64,000 nt of DNA from Setoptus koraiensis (GCA_048013815.1 CM106586.1:6014001-6078000); one strand, 5' to 3'. Counted from the stretch's first letter, positions 22,261 through 33,459 are shown. Notes: generated by a model not told the origin, from the sequence alone. Program-made: numbers and translations.

Positions 22261-23636
22261 GATAAGGTTATTAATCTCAGGTATTTATAAATAATTGTCA
22301 ATAGTTGACTGGGTATCACCTACTTGGTGAATACATGGTTATTCAAATGTGAATTTAGTCGCACATTGAATCCTATTGGTGAGTTAGTCATCCCTCATCA
22401 ACTTATCTCGAATGAAATTATTTTATTGATATCAAATTATTTGACCTATTCAACTGGTGGCATCACGATGTGTACGTTACAGTGAGATTGTTTCTGTTAT
22501 CAATAATTATAGTCAACAGTTAACTTCATTCGATTATAGTCATCTCGATAATCTGCTCATTGAGATAAAAATAAGATTTGAATCATAGGAAGTAGTATTG
22601 TTGAGTAAAGCCTTTTAAATACAACAAACTATTGCAGCTTATGCTCGTGTTCCCCAAATGGTTAATTAAATATTGCTCATAGATTATTTGACTGTATATT
22701 TATATACAATTGAACATAAAATCAATGATAAAATCAGTTCCACGGTCTAGATCTAATCTCATTCCCTTGAACAGTGACTCTCCCGATAACAATGATCTAT
22801 CGTGCTACAAAGTAGAGAATCTCTACTCTTTAGTTAAAGAGGCAAGACTCATTTTAGTCTTTGACTGGTGCATGTTATAAATGATTGTGATAGAACTGAC
22901 GATAATAACTCTATTGAAAGAATGTAAGATGGACGATGTTATCAGATGTGATCATCTGTCAATAGTAACATCTTATAAAAGTGTGATAGTCAAATGATGT
23001 TCCAGTCGTGAAATTTAAACTAAAGGTGCACCAAGATTCTCTTGCAACCTAAACTCGAAAATTTTTCTTTTTTTTCTCCGATAGTTAGTTGCCTCTAAAA
23101 TTAATAGTTGAGATATTTTTCTATCGTTTTTGTACAATTTCGATTCGTTTTTGATAAACTGTCACATTTATAGTTGATAAGAAACACTCGAGATTCTTCA
23201 GTAAATAATGAACAAAAGATAATAATAATACTCCATCGAAATATGCATGCCAGAGCCTTTTCGATGATACTGATTCAACGCGTCATTTATTTGGTACATC
23301 TCATTAGATTAAACTAAATAATGGTAGTCAATGTTGCTTTAGCAACTTATTTCACATTGTATATATTACAAGCACATATAGATGAAGACAAATGCATAAA
23401 TAGTCACTTGCATTGATCACGAAAGCGAGCTAGATTAGTTGTGTAGCGCGATCAATTCTCATTTTCCAGCACAATTCGCCGACGATCGGTCGCAATTGAA
23501 GCCATATACATTCACAAAGCGCAACAATTATCACTCAAGTCTAGATTTGTAGGCAACTACCGACGTATTCGTCAAACTGTAGAAAACTGATTGTAGTTTC
23601 GCAAGGTAAACCTCTTTACGGGGTACAAGAGATTTC
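22261..23636. other. Intergenic stretch, no gene seen
   Basis: AT-rich DNA upstream of the transporter gene, presumably containing its promoter on the left. No convincing frame, repeat or RNA gene. From about 23580 a short coding-like stretch leads into the first MITE-like element. Confidence 0.45.
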
Positions 23637-24696
23637 GGGTGTTCTTGCGAAGTGGGCACCCATCAGATCACCACGAAACTCACCATGTGGGTACTCTAGA
23701 GGCCCCTGATGACGATTCTTCTAGACCGGAAGTGTAGAAATTACTCCTTCCGGTTTTAGCTTCAACTTCGAGCTAGAGACATGAAACTTGGTATGCAGCA
23801 GACTACAGTCATTCTCAGTACAATGTAGTTCATCTCATGCCTGTGCGACTTCCGGTTCCAGAGATATTCAGGGAAAACCGCGCGGGTATTCCGCCCGGGA
23901 CGAGATATTCGTGCGCACGAGAAAATACGTGCGCCAAGAGGCTCAGACATGTCGCCACACAAGTCGTCGAAGCGCTTGAATCATGTTCCGAGGCTTTCAA
24001 CTTTTCTTCTTGTCTCTTACTCTCGTCTATGGTTTGCAGTCATGTGAGCGGAGGGTAGAGGGCGCAGCCCGATACCCGAAGCGCTCATCAACCCTACCCG
24101 AAGGGTTCCCGTCGCACGCAGTCGTCGCGGGAGCGACGACGGAGATGTGACGGCCTCCAGATTACGAGGCCGCAGGCCGAGTTCTCAGACCCATCACAGG
24201 TGCGGTCCCGAGTGTGGTATCTACCTTGGTGATAATATTCATGAATCTCGCTAAAAATGAATTTCGCGTGCGCCGGGGATTGACGGGTGAGCATGGGTAC
24301 CCCGGGTACCGCGCGCTACCCGCAACGGTCATGCCGCACTCATGCGGTTGTGATTATTACCCTCGCGCAGCCTATTACTAACTCGGATACCCGAAATACC
24401 CGGGTAAACCCTGGTATCGCACATCGGGTTCATTTTAACACTTCCGGTATACGACTACTGAGTTCAAAATACTCGACTGTACCTTGCTGTAACAAAATTA
24501 TCTTCAAAAAAAGAAGTGGGAACCGCTAGCGGTCGTCGGGTATCACAAAACGCCCACTGTGCGGTACCTCGGGTACCTCGGAAACCGTAAGTTTCTACAT
24601 CTTATAAATACCCAATCTGGTATCAGGGTACTATACCCTACCCAAAAATACCCAAAATACCCCAATCTGATGGGTGCCCACTTCGCAAGTATAACC
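23637..24696 (+). mobile_element. MITE-like element, type 3 ends, full length
   Basis: A non-autonomous DNA element of 1,060 bp. The left end starts GGGTGTTCTTGCGAAGTGGG; the right end, reversed, starts GGTTATACTTGCGAAGTGGG. An 8-bp target duplication flanks it (GAGATTTC at 23629-23636, GAGATTCC at 24697-24704, one mismatch), as for hAT-type elements. It carries the GC-rich core shared by the whole family at about 24043-24195. The host sequence reads as an open frame if the element is ignored, so it probably landed in a coding stretch. Confidence 0.85.
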
Positions 24697-24795
24697 GAGA
24701 TTCCAATTGACTATAGCCTAAAATCAGCAGCAACAATTGGGTCACTGATAGATACATCTCTTATATCTGATGTATCATCATACTCACTGGCTTAC

Positions 24796-24874
24796 AGCAC
24801 CAGCACCAGCACCAGCACCAGCACCAGCACCAGCACCAGCACCAGCACCAGCACCAGCACCAGCACCAGCACCA
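24796..24874 (+). repeat. (CAGCAC)n microsatellite
   Basis: About 13 perfect six-base units, reading as alternating Ser-Thr on the plus strand. Confidence 0.9.
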
Positions 24875-24884
24875 GGCAGATGAC

Positions 24885-25587
24885 AACTTGCGGAGCATGA
24901 TGAGATCAAAATTAATCTATTTTAACTTCTGGTTCATAAGATACAGAGGTTAAACAAAATTTTGGGGTGTGGCCGGGCCTGTGCGGTTGCGGTCAGCGGA
25001 CCCATTCTGTGCCTCGTGCTCGCTGCACTCTGTATTCACGTCTGTTTTTAGTCATTCAATCCCCTCTTTCTCATTCTCTGTTGGGTGGTTTGTTCACTCT
25101 TCCCGCCTGCAGCTGTGTTTGGATTGCAGTCATGTGAGCGGAGGGTAGAGGGCGTAGCCCGATACCCGAAGCGCTCATCAACCCTACCCGAAGGGTTTCC
25201 GTCGCACGCAGTCGTCGCGGTAGCGACGACGGAGATGTGACGGCCTCCAGAATACGAGGCCGCAGGCCGAGTTCTAAGAACAATTGCAAGCTAATCCCTG
25301 AGTGCAGTGGAGCCTGAATTCGGCAACTTATGGTCTCTCAATTCTATAGATATCGCTATAAGCAGAGAACCGGAAGTGGTGAAGTGCTGAAAGTTATGTC
25401 ATCCTGTTAATCGTCATCAAGAACGTCAGTCTGGTGAGTTTCAACTCTCTAGAAGCAGTCTTAGGTAAAACCGGAACCTGAAGTTTCCGCACTTCCGGAC
25501 CACTTTTCCTGGTGATTTGAGGTCAAGATGAACCGGTACCGGAGGTTTCATCACGATCGGCGCTGGGACCTAATCGCTACAACAACC
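24885..25587 (+). mobile_element. MITE-like element, left end lost
   Basis: The left part resembles the type 2 element at 26.5 kb (GGGTGTGGCCGGGCCTGTGC), the GC-rich core is at about 25128-25278, and the right end reads, reversed, GGTTGTTGTAGCGATTAGG, a blend of type 1 and type 2 ends. The left terminus is missing or unrecognisable next to the (CAGCAC)n run. Confidence 0.7.
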
Positions 25588-26449
25588 AAAAAAAACTACA
25601 GCACCAGCAGCGACAACAACTACAGCACCAGCAGTGACAACAACTACAGCAGCAACAGCAACAACATCAACAGCAGCAACAACATCAACAGCAGAAACAA
25701 CGTCAATAGCAGAAACAACGTCAATAGCAGAAACAACGTCAATAGCAGCAACAACATCAACAGCAGCATCACTATCACAACAAAGTCTCTCTATAGACTT
25801 TTCAGTGAGCCAGCTGGTGCCCATGCTGCATTCAACAGCGCTGAACATGGATGCGCCTCCAGCCCAAAATGTTGGGAAAAAGCTGGAGGTGTTTGAAAAT
25901 TTGGTGGATCCTCTCCCTAATATCAAGTTGGTTGAAGCAGTGATGCCACTCGCCAGACAAAACGGAGGACCCCAAACGAAGGTCCTCCTCGTTCTGAAGA
26001 ACGGGCCTGCGAGAAAGATAACTTATAGACAGGCCAAGGACAATTACGAAAAATTAATGCATCAATATGAGGTAGAAAGGAGGAGAATGAGGGGCAACAA
26101 GGTCTTTGAAGAAACAAGAGGGACCTGGGTGCCACGGCTCTAGCTGTAACAGCAGTTACTGCTGTTGTAGCAGCCGTGGCATATACAACCGACGAACGTC
26201 AAGAGGCGCTCCAAAGAAACCATGACATAGCCAAGCTTACGTTACAATTGGATGAAAACATCAAAGTTGTGAAAGATATGGTAATAATCTCCAACAAACG
26301 ATTAGCAGAAAAAATAAACTCTATTGAAAGAGACATTGACGTCTTATCAGTAACACTGCAAGCCCAGCCACAGATTAATGACGCATACGTACAAGTGATG
26401 CTTAGGATGGATGAAATTCATCTCAAGCTCAAGGCACTTGAAACCAAGT
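25588..26449 (+). pseudogene. Coding fossil of unknown origin, possibly virus-like
   Basis: Several plus-strand coding pieces fill this stretch. A Thr/Ala/Ser-rich, mucin-like tract is followed by a globular-looking part and then, in another piece (26176-26451), a helix with heptad spacing preceded by an Ala/Val-rich hydrophobic run. A mucin-like region followed by a hydrophobic run and heptads is reminiscent of class I fusion glycoproteins of envelope-bearing elements, but I recognise no family. It looks broken in at least two places, and MITE-like elements have inserted on its left. It ends at the recurring palindrome at 26450. Confidence 0.35.
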
Positions 26450-26487
26450 GATACTGATTCAATCAGTATCTCGAGCGTTTAATTTTG
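26450..26487 (+). repeat. Palindromic TACTGAT motif plus AGCGTTTAATTTT tail
   Basis: GATACTGATTCAATCAGTATC is a 9-base perfect inverted repeat around a 3-base centre, followed within a few bases by GAGCGTTTAATTTTGTGG. The TGA inside the first arm's left flank is the stop of the coding piece before it. Confidence 0.75.
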
Positions 26488-26535
26488 TGGATAGTAACGT
26501 TGGAATGGAAGGGCTAGTAGGTGATAAAATGTATC

Positions 26536-27395
26536 GGGTGTTCTTTCGATTAGGTCCCCACTCAGAATTCGATGAAACTTCACACACAGGCCCCGCAGGG
26601 GCCCCACATCATGGATTATGTGGTCCGGAAGTGCGGAAACTTCCGGTTCCGGTTTTACAAAAAGTTGAAGCTAGAGCTCTGAAAATTCATAATCAGATAG
26701 GTGACCCCCAGCGGAGCACGATGAAATCAAAATAAATCTAATATCACTTCCGGTTAGCTAGATATCACGGTTAAACTGAAATTAGAGGTGCGGCCGGGCC
26801 TGTGCGGTGGCGGTGAGCGGGCCCATACTGTGCACAGACTGCGCATCACCATGTATTAGCTTGTAATTCAATTGTTCTTACTTGTCTCATCCTTATTTTT
26901 CATTCCCCCGCTTTGTTTGTGGATGGATTGCAGTCATGTGAGCGGAGGGTAGAGGGCGCGGCCCGATACTCGAAGCGCTCATCAACCCTACCCGAAGGGT
27001 TCCCGTCGCACGCAGTCGTCGCGGGAGCGACGACGGAGATGTGACGGCCTCCAGAATACGAGGCCGCAGGCCGAGTTCTCAGACCCACCGCATGTTCTTC
27101 ATCCCCGAGCGCAGCGAAGCAATAATTTGGTCACTTCCGGTCTTCAAACCCCGCAAATATGACTATATCTAGAAAACCGGAAGTCGCACAGATCTGAAAA
27201 TTATTCCATCGTGTTGAGAGTAGCCTGAAACGTCAGTCCAGCGAATTTCAGAGCTCTAGCTTCAACCTTTTGTAAAATCGGAACCGGAAGTTTCCGCACT
27301 TCCGGACTACTTTTTCCGCTCTATTGGGGTCAAGGGGAAACCACACCGGAAGCTTCATCAAGATCTGAGTGGGGACCTATTCGAAAGAACAACCC
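26536..27395 (+). mobile_element. MITE-like element, type 2 ends, full length
   Basis: An 860-bp element starting GGGTGTTCTTTCGATTAGG and ending with its inverted copy TCGAAAGAACAACCC. The GC-rich core lies at about 26930-27085. Inner arms around CACTTCCGG are also inverted copies of each other. No clear 8-bp duplication remains. Confidence 0.8.
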
Positions 27396-28196
27396 AAGTG
27401 AGTTTCATCCATGTTAAAAATTCGAGTTGTATTTGTGAGAGACATGATACGGGGTATCTCGTTCAAAATGAAGCGATCGGCTGCCTTCACATCACATGAC
27501 AGTTGCTCGCCACACACTGCATAGTTCTTCACACCATACCTTTTTAGCGCTTAATTTTAATTAAGTAGCTATTGGGATGGGTTTGGGTGCTACGTTTATT
27601 CACGTGGGTAGAACAAATCAGTGCTTTTTTCAACTAGGAAAAAAAAGCACGGTGAAAGCTGTACAATGAGAAATAAACTAGATAAATTCAGAACACCCAA
27701 AGCTTACAATGTTGATTAGTTGAATTTAGCACATACAATGCTATGCGCGTTCACTTACTAGACGCGATTAGCACGCTCAAAGCTGAGATGCTAACTAGAT
27801 GAATCTAGCAGAGCAGAAGGCTAGCTGTATACAATTCGGATTTAGTGCACTAGAAGCTAGAGGCGTCAGAACTAGAAGATTGTAGAACAGTAGATACTAT
27901 TCAGAATAACTACTGCTTCTCAGCACTGTCAATGCTGATGTGGCTGAAACTAGACGAGTGTAGCACGCTCAATACTGATATGTAAAATAGATGAATTCAG
28001 CACAGCAGAAGGCTACCTGTCTACAATTCTGATTTAGTGCACGGGAAGCTAAATGCGTTGTAGCTAAGAGATAACAGCACAGCAGAAACTGCTCAACCAT
28101 TCAAGGTATAGAAACGTTAACAATGTTATCCCTATGGAGATTTGACTTTGCCAATTTCACGTTGGTCCCTGTGTTAAAGTATCTAAACGTTAACAG
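27396..28196. repeat. Diverged tandem duplication, no gene
   Basis: Two related units of about 95 bases (about 27775-27870 and 27968-28060) share words such as AGCAGAAGGCTA and GATTTAGTGCAC. A loosely related sequence appears in the opposite orientation at about 32.75-32.96 kb. No credible reading frame. Confidence 0.55.
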
Positions 28197-28572
28197 TGTT
28201 CGATGGTCAATGTTCGATGGTCACATTTCGAACTTCGAAATTGAAAATTCGATTTTCTGATGATAGTTCCATCTGCTCTGTCGGAGTTCGATGGTCAGAG
28301 TTCGGTGGTCAGAGTTCGATGGTCAGAGTTCGATGGTCACATTTCGAAATTCGAAATTGAAAATTCGAATTTCCGATACTAGTTTCAGGTGCTTGTACAG
28401 GGTTCGATGGTCACAATTCGAAGTTCGATGGTCACAATTCGAAGTTCGATGGTCACATTTCGAACTTCGAACTTCAAACTTCGAAATTCGAAATTGAAAA
28501 TTGGAATTTCTGATGACAGTTCCATCTGCTCGTTCGATGTTCGATGGTCACATTTTGAAGTTCGGTGGTTAA
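28197..28572 (-). repeat. TTCGAA/GTGACCATCGAAC satellite, reverse orientation
   Basis: Short diverged units built from TTCGAA, TTTCAATTTCGAA and GACCATCGAAC (read on the minus strand), separated by a conserved spacer such as GAGCAGATGGAACT. The same array occurs in plus orientation at 33.5-34.7 kb. Confidence 0.8.
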
Positions 28573-28620
28573 CAGGTTGTCATAAACTCCTTTGAATCCT
28601 TCAACAATACTTGTCCACAC

Positions 28621-28660
28621 AAAAAATAAAGCGCTCGAAATACTGATTTGATCAGTATTA
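28621..28660 (-). repeat. Palindromic TACTGAT motif, reverse orientation
   Basis: AATACTGATTTGATCAGTATT with the GAGCGCTTTATTTTTT tail on the minus strand. The flanks on both sides match the copy at 33460 in inverted orientation. Confidence 0.75.
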
Positions 28661-28833
28661 CTTGTTCTGAATGACTCCAACCAAGAGATCGTGATCTTGT
28701 CGTTGTCAACAGATGTGCTTTTGACAAGCATCTGAGCTTGACTCAGAACTATTTGGTCAGTTAAAGGAAATCTATTCCTAGGAAGCTACAACGGTCAAAC
28801 TTTAGCCTGTATACTGGCCGACGAAGATATTAA

Positions 28834-29713
28834 GGGTGTTGTAGCGAATAGTGCCCCAGTCAGATTTCGATGAAAATTCACACACGGAGCCCGTAGGGCC
28901 CAAAAAACAATAACCTCGGTGGTCCGGAAGTGCGGAAACTTCCGGTTCCGGTTTTACAAAAAAAAATGAGATACAGGCTTGAAACTCACTATACATATGA
29001 ACCAGAGCACGCAGAGTACTATAACGTCAATCTCAAATTTGTCTCACTTCCGGTTGACGAGATATCTGAATGAAACCGCTGCAGGGGCGTAGACGGGACG
29101 GAATACCCGCGCGCACGAACAAATACGTGCGCTATCAGGCCCATTCTGTTCAACACTTAAGGATGCGCAGCTCCTTTTCTGTGCCGGATACATGTTCAGA
29201 GCCTTCCATGCGTCCCCATTTCGTTCTTTTTCTATCATTCGTGTATGGATTGCAGTCATGTGAGCGGAGGGTAGAGGGCGCAGCCCGATACCCGAAGCGC
29301 TCATCAACCCTACCCGAAGGGTTCCCGTCGCACGCAGTCGTCGCGGGAGCGACGACGGAGATGTGACGGCCTCCAGAATACGAGACCGCAGGCCGAGTTC
29401 TCAGACACACCGCATGTGCATCCCCGAGCGCAGCGAAGCAATAATTTGGTCACTTCCGGTCTTCTAACCCTAGTAATATCTCTATATCTCGAAAACCGGA
29501 AGTCGCACAGAGCTGGAAATTATGTCATCGTGTTCAGCGTAGCTTGAAACGTCTCTGTGGTGAATTTCAGAGCTCTAGATTCAACTTTTTGTAAAACCGG
29601 AACCGGAAGTTTCCGCACTTCCGGACCACTTTTCCCGATGGTTTTGGGTCAAGATGAACCCGTACCGGAAGTTTCATCAAAATCGGGGTGGGGCACTATT
29701 CGCTACAACAACC
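28834..29713 (+). mobile_element. MITE-like element, type 1 ends, full length
   Basis: An 880-bp element. Left end GGGTGTTGTAGCGAATAG, right end (reversed) GGTTGTTGTAGCGAATAG; homology continues through GTGCCCCA. A perfect 8-bp target duplication GATATTAA lies at 28826-28833 and 29714-29721. The GC-rich core is at about 29255-29405. Long inner arms with CCGGAAGT words are mirrored left and right of the core. The left half is almost identical to a partial copy at 42.55-43.01 kb, so this family was recently active. Confidence 0.9.
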
Positions 29714-29721
29714 GATATTAA

Positions 29722-30136
29722 ATGTCCATGTGCCCCAACTAAGGAATAGATTCCTGTAGTGGAATACGGAATGATTAACCGTCTGAACGGTTACACTACC
29801 TCCACTTGCCCCCCAAAATATGACAGTAATCAACAGAACGACAGAGGGAAGGATCTGTATGGCACATACGCCAAATATCTCTGTCACGAAGCGGTTAAGG
29901 ACAACTGGTCCAGTAACGAAGTCGCCCGCCTCAACTATGGTCGACTTATATCCTCGGGATGCCTTCTCGCAAGAAAGATATTCAACTGCATGTGCACCGA
30001 CCAGGCTGACCACCTTTCAACTATCCTGGACGGGCTGACCGAGCACACCACTAAGGAAGTCGGGATGGTTCAGATGAGCAACAAAGACCGGTGCTTGACC
30101 GTGAGCAATCAGCCTAACCTAACCTCTATATACAAG
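29722..30136. other. Unassigned stretch with one coding-like frame
   Basis: A 128-codon plus-strand frame (29759-30145) ends inside the palindrome at 30137. It resembles no family that I know and may be a remnant of the element that hosts the palindrome. Confidence 0.3.
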
Positions 30137-30174
30137 TTATACTGATTATACCAGTATAAGAGCGCTTAATTTTT
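30137..30174 (+). repeat. Palindromic TACTGAT motif
   Basis: TTATACTGATTATACCAGTATAA followed by GAGCGCTTAATTTTTCCAG. Two base changes keep the stem nearly paired. Confidence 0.7.
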
Positions 30175-30538
30175 CCAGTGAACGATCTTAGAGGTTTGGA
30201 CAGTTTGTTAAGTAGTGACAAGTGCTAGCTGTCTCTAGAAAGTTTCAAGAATTCATCCTGGTGAGAACAGTATCGAAAATCACACATACTGTATAGGCAC
30301 ATGTTCTCAATAATGGCCCATAGCGCCAATACTAGAAACAGAAAATTGATTAAACTTGCATAGATCGTGTATAAGACAGTGCTAGCTGTCTCTAGAAAGT
30401 TGCGGGAATTTATCCGGATGAGAACAGTTTCAAAAATGCCACGTGATGTATGGGCATACCTGATCAGATATCATATACATAGTATAAGCTCACCTGATCC
30501 AGAATAGCCCATAGCGTCAATACTAAAGACAGACAAGT
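30175..30538 (+). repeat. Direct duplication between two palindromes
   Basis: Two diverged direct copies with GTGCTAGCTGTCTCTAGAAA, near 30223 and 30382, followed by related text (GAGAACAG, CCCATAGCG). The unit is about 160 bases. No gene. Confidence 0.7.
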
Positions 30539-30575
30539 GATACTGATCTTATCAGTATCAAGAGCGCTTAATTTT
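30539..30575 (+). repeat. Palindromic TACTGAT motif
   Basis: GATACTGATCTTATCAGTATC followed by AAGAGCGCTTAATTTTGTG, in the same orientation as the copies at 26450, 30137 and 33460. Confidence 0.8.
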
Positions 30576-30699
30576 GTGAGTTGGTAATTGGCAGATATCA
30601 AATTTTGAATCTCCATAGAGTTAACATGTGTAATGTTTAGATACTTTAACACGGGAATTGAGAGACTCGAATCTCCACCGTCGGACGTCGACGTCTACA

Positions 30700-31740
30700 A
30701 GCACCGTTGTGTTGGAAGACCAAGTTAGACGAGATATTAATCAAACTGGGTTTTGTGGCAACTCACGCAGACCCGTGTCTATATATTGGCAAGTATAATG
30801 GTGTCAAGATCATAATCATGGTCTACGTGGACGACGGCATTGCGGCAGCCACAGATATCAAAGCGCTGAACGATCTTCTTATACAGACAAGCACGTAAAT
30901 GTGAAGGTCATTGAGACAGACGTGTTTGTCGGATTCGAAATACTGAAAACAAACACGTCTATTATACTGAATCAACAACACTATATAGACAATATTCTAG
31001 AAGCTTTCAACATGAAGAAGGCAAAAACAACAAACACACTGATCAGAGATGTAGATAATCTGAACCAGATCGGCGAGATGGATGAGATAGTGAGTGTGCC
31101 ATATAGAGAACTTGTGGGCAGCTTGAACTACGCCTCCTGTTTCACCCGCCCTGACCTGACCCATGCTGTGAGCGTCCTTTCAAAGTACAATGATGCACCT
31201 CGCGCAAAGCATTGGGAGGCCGCTGAACACTGTTTGCGTTATTTAAAGGGGACTATGAACTACGGTCTGCAGCTCAAAAGAGGTGGAGAGTTGAGACTCG
31301 TTGGCTATTCTGATGCGGACTGGGGGGGCGACATCAAAACAAGACGCTCCACCAGTGGCACTATGGTGATGATAAACGACTCCCCCGTAATGTATCGTAG
31401 CAAACTGCAAACAATTGTGGCGTTGTCCTCAACCGAAAGTGAGTACATTGCAGCGAGCGCAGCAGTCAAAGAATTGATCTATGTTAAGTCACTACTCCAA
31501 GAAATAGACGTACCCACTGTTGGTCCTGTAGTACTACGAACTGACAATCAGTCAATTTAAAATTAATTAACAATAGTGCACCGTCCAAGCTAACACGACA
31601 CATCGACATTAAATTCCATCATATAAAAGAGAAATAGATACGATATAGATATACGTGCCTTCAAATCATCAATTAGCAGACATCATGACCAAGGGTCTAC
31701 CGCCTCGAACCCATTCATCCGCAATAGGGAAGATAGGCTT
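30700..31740 (+). mobile_element. Copia (Ty1/copia) retrotransposon fossil, pol 3' part
   Basis: The stretch encodes the last part of a Copia-type reverse transcriptase (thumb side, with the YVDD active-site block) and most of the RNase H domain, with family blocks such as RPDLTHAVSVLSKY and YSDADWGGD followed by STESEYIAAS. The 5' part of pol, gag and any certain LTR are absent, and the coding part is broken in a few places. It looks like an old, truncated insertion. The recurring palindromes nearby could be linked to it, but this is not shown. Confidence 0.85.
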
Positions 31741-32974
31741 GGCCAGCCTCTTACTCACATGCCTGTGAAGTAGAGGCGTACGTAGTAGAATGAGCGTGGC
31801 AATAGATTTCTATAGCCCACCTCATCAATAACGAATTCTGTATCCTTCTGCAACCGAAACACGTAGTCTGGGCAATCACACAGAGACCCTTCGATCTTAA
31901 TCTTCCTTGACACACTCACACACAAATCAATCCTTAATCCTTTGGACATCGTTGAATCACTCGTAGATCTCTTGGGCGAGATCCTCATCAAAACAGCTAG
32001 ATCCAGCGAAGCTTCCGCATGGGAGAAGCCCGGCGGCGTAAATCTCGCCAATTCAACAAACATTTCGAGGATATGTAGCGGCCATTTTAGCTGTCTCGAC
32101 TTCCCACATTCTAACTCATCGTCTCTACCCGAATCGATCGTTGACGGCATGCGAACTATTTCTGACTGGTGGCAAGGAACAAATAAGACAAAATCAAAAT
32201 GGATGACGCCCATAATGACATTAGCAAATTGCCACACGGTATAACAACAACAACAAGTACGAGTTTTTCATGTGGACGATTATCGTTGAAAGATTAGGAG
32301 GAGTTTATGACAACCTGTTAGCCTTCGCAATCGATGAATTGATGCATACTTGGTAGCCAAGAGTACAAGAGATCTCAGCTATACCACATAGTAGTATAGC
32401 TGAGATGCTCGTGTGCGGTATGATATCCAAATTGGTCGTTTGGTCAGTTCAGACCATGTATAGAGTGCCACAAACTAGATCCAGGTTTCTCAAATTTTCA
32501 CTATAGTTAGATGTACATGTCTGCTGCCTGCATGCAAAAACTGGTGCACTTTCATCGGTTAGTTTCGCCACAATTAATGATTTAAATACATACACCAAGA
32601 CGCAATGGCGCACTATGTGTTAAAGCGCGCGCTTCATGTGCGCTGTGCTATTCAAATTGATCGTTTGGTCGTTTCATATCATCTAAAGAGTATCACAAAC
32701 TAGATCCAGGTTCACCAAATTTTCTCTGTTCAATTGTTCTCTAGTGATTCTACCTCCTAGCTTTTCCTGTGCTAAATTTAATAAGCCAACATTTAAGCGT
32801 TCTATTGTACTGAATCTACCTAGTTTTCGTCTTTCTAGCTTCTTTAGTTCTAATTACAATTCGTAAACAGTAAGCATTCTCGCGTCTCAATTTTGACTAG
32901 TGAGCATCTCAGCTTCCACTGTATATTTGTTTTCCAATGACTCCGCCTCCTAGCTTTCAGTGTATAAGAGTTAC
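31741..32974. other. Unassigned repeat-like stretch
   Basis: A minus-strand frame of 160 codons (31755-32237) has no recognised domain. At 32431-32505 and 32655-32725 lie two direct copies of a unit around CACAAACTAGATCCAGGTT. Near 32280-32320 there is a diverged copy of the sequence that follows the palindrome at 33460. A perfect 13-bp hairpin lies at 32372-32406. Confidence 0.4.
32372..32406. repeat. Perfect 13-bp hairpin
   Basis: ATCTCAGCTATAC (32372-32384) and its exact inverse GTATAGCTGAGAT (32394-32406) surround a 9-base loop. Confidence 0.85.
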
Positions 32975-33120
32975 AGCTGCTCGTTCGATGGTTAGAGTTC
33001 GATGGTCAGAGTTCGGTGGTCAATGTTCGATGGTCACAGTTCGACGTTCGGTGGTAACAATTTGAAGTTCGAAGATTGAAAATTCGAATTTCCGAAACCA
33101 GTTCCAGGTGCTCGTACAGT
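32975..33120 (-). repeat. TTCGAA satellite fragment, reverse orientation
   Basis: Units of TTCGATGGTC and GTTCGGTGGTC followed by AAAATTCGAATTTCCGA, as in the array at 28.2-28.6 kb. It is cut at its end by the purine-rich block at 33121. Confidence 0.75.
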
Positions 33121-33290
33121 AGTGATCGGGGGAGAGCCGTCTCCGTCTCCCCCTCCCGCTGTGTATAGAGGGGAGAGGGAGAATAAATCTTCCCCTCCCG
33201 TCTCCCGCTTGGGGAGATGGGAGAGGGCATCTCCCAGGGAGAGATCCGTCTCCCGGGGAAGGCCCCGGGGAACTCTGCAGTGTCCTTTTC
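33121..33290. repeat. GGGAGA-rich foldback block
   Basis: Alternating runs of GGGAGA and TCTCCC (for example CCGTCTCCC and GGGAGACGG) can fold into several hairpins. It interrupts satellite sequence and looks like a small insertion. It is far more GC-rich than its surroundings. Confidence 0.5.
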
Positions 33291-33459
33291 AGCGACCATC
33301 AGCGTCTCTTCGATACTTCTACGAACAGTTCACATCTACGATCAATCCACACAAGTTTCTACGATCGATTCTCTATTCACATACAAATTGTTTCACAGTT
33401 TCTTCTATTGATTCTTCTAAATCAATCAATCTGCAAATTTATGGAACGTTGAAACAAGT

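Noticed and set aside
24040-24300. Repeated frames of 60-100 codons inside the GC-rich cores of the MITE-like elements
   Set aside because: The same DNA is open in several frames on both strands and the frames differ between copies; hairpin structure, not coding, is conserved.
24796-25760. A CRISPR-like array in the (CAGCAC)n and AACATCAACAGC repeats
   Set aside because: These are short microsatellite-type units without unique spacers, and the genome is eukaryotic.
31755-32237. A 160-codon minus-strand frame beside the Copia fossil
   Set aside because: No domain recognised and it overlaps repeat-derived sequence; not supported as a gene.
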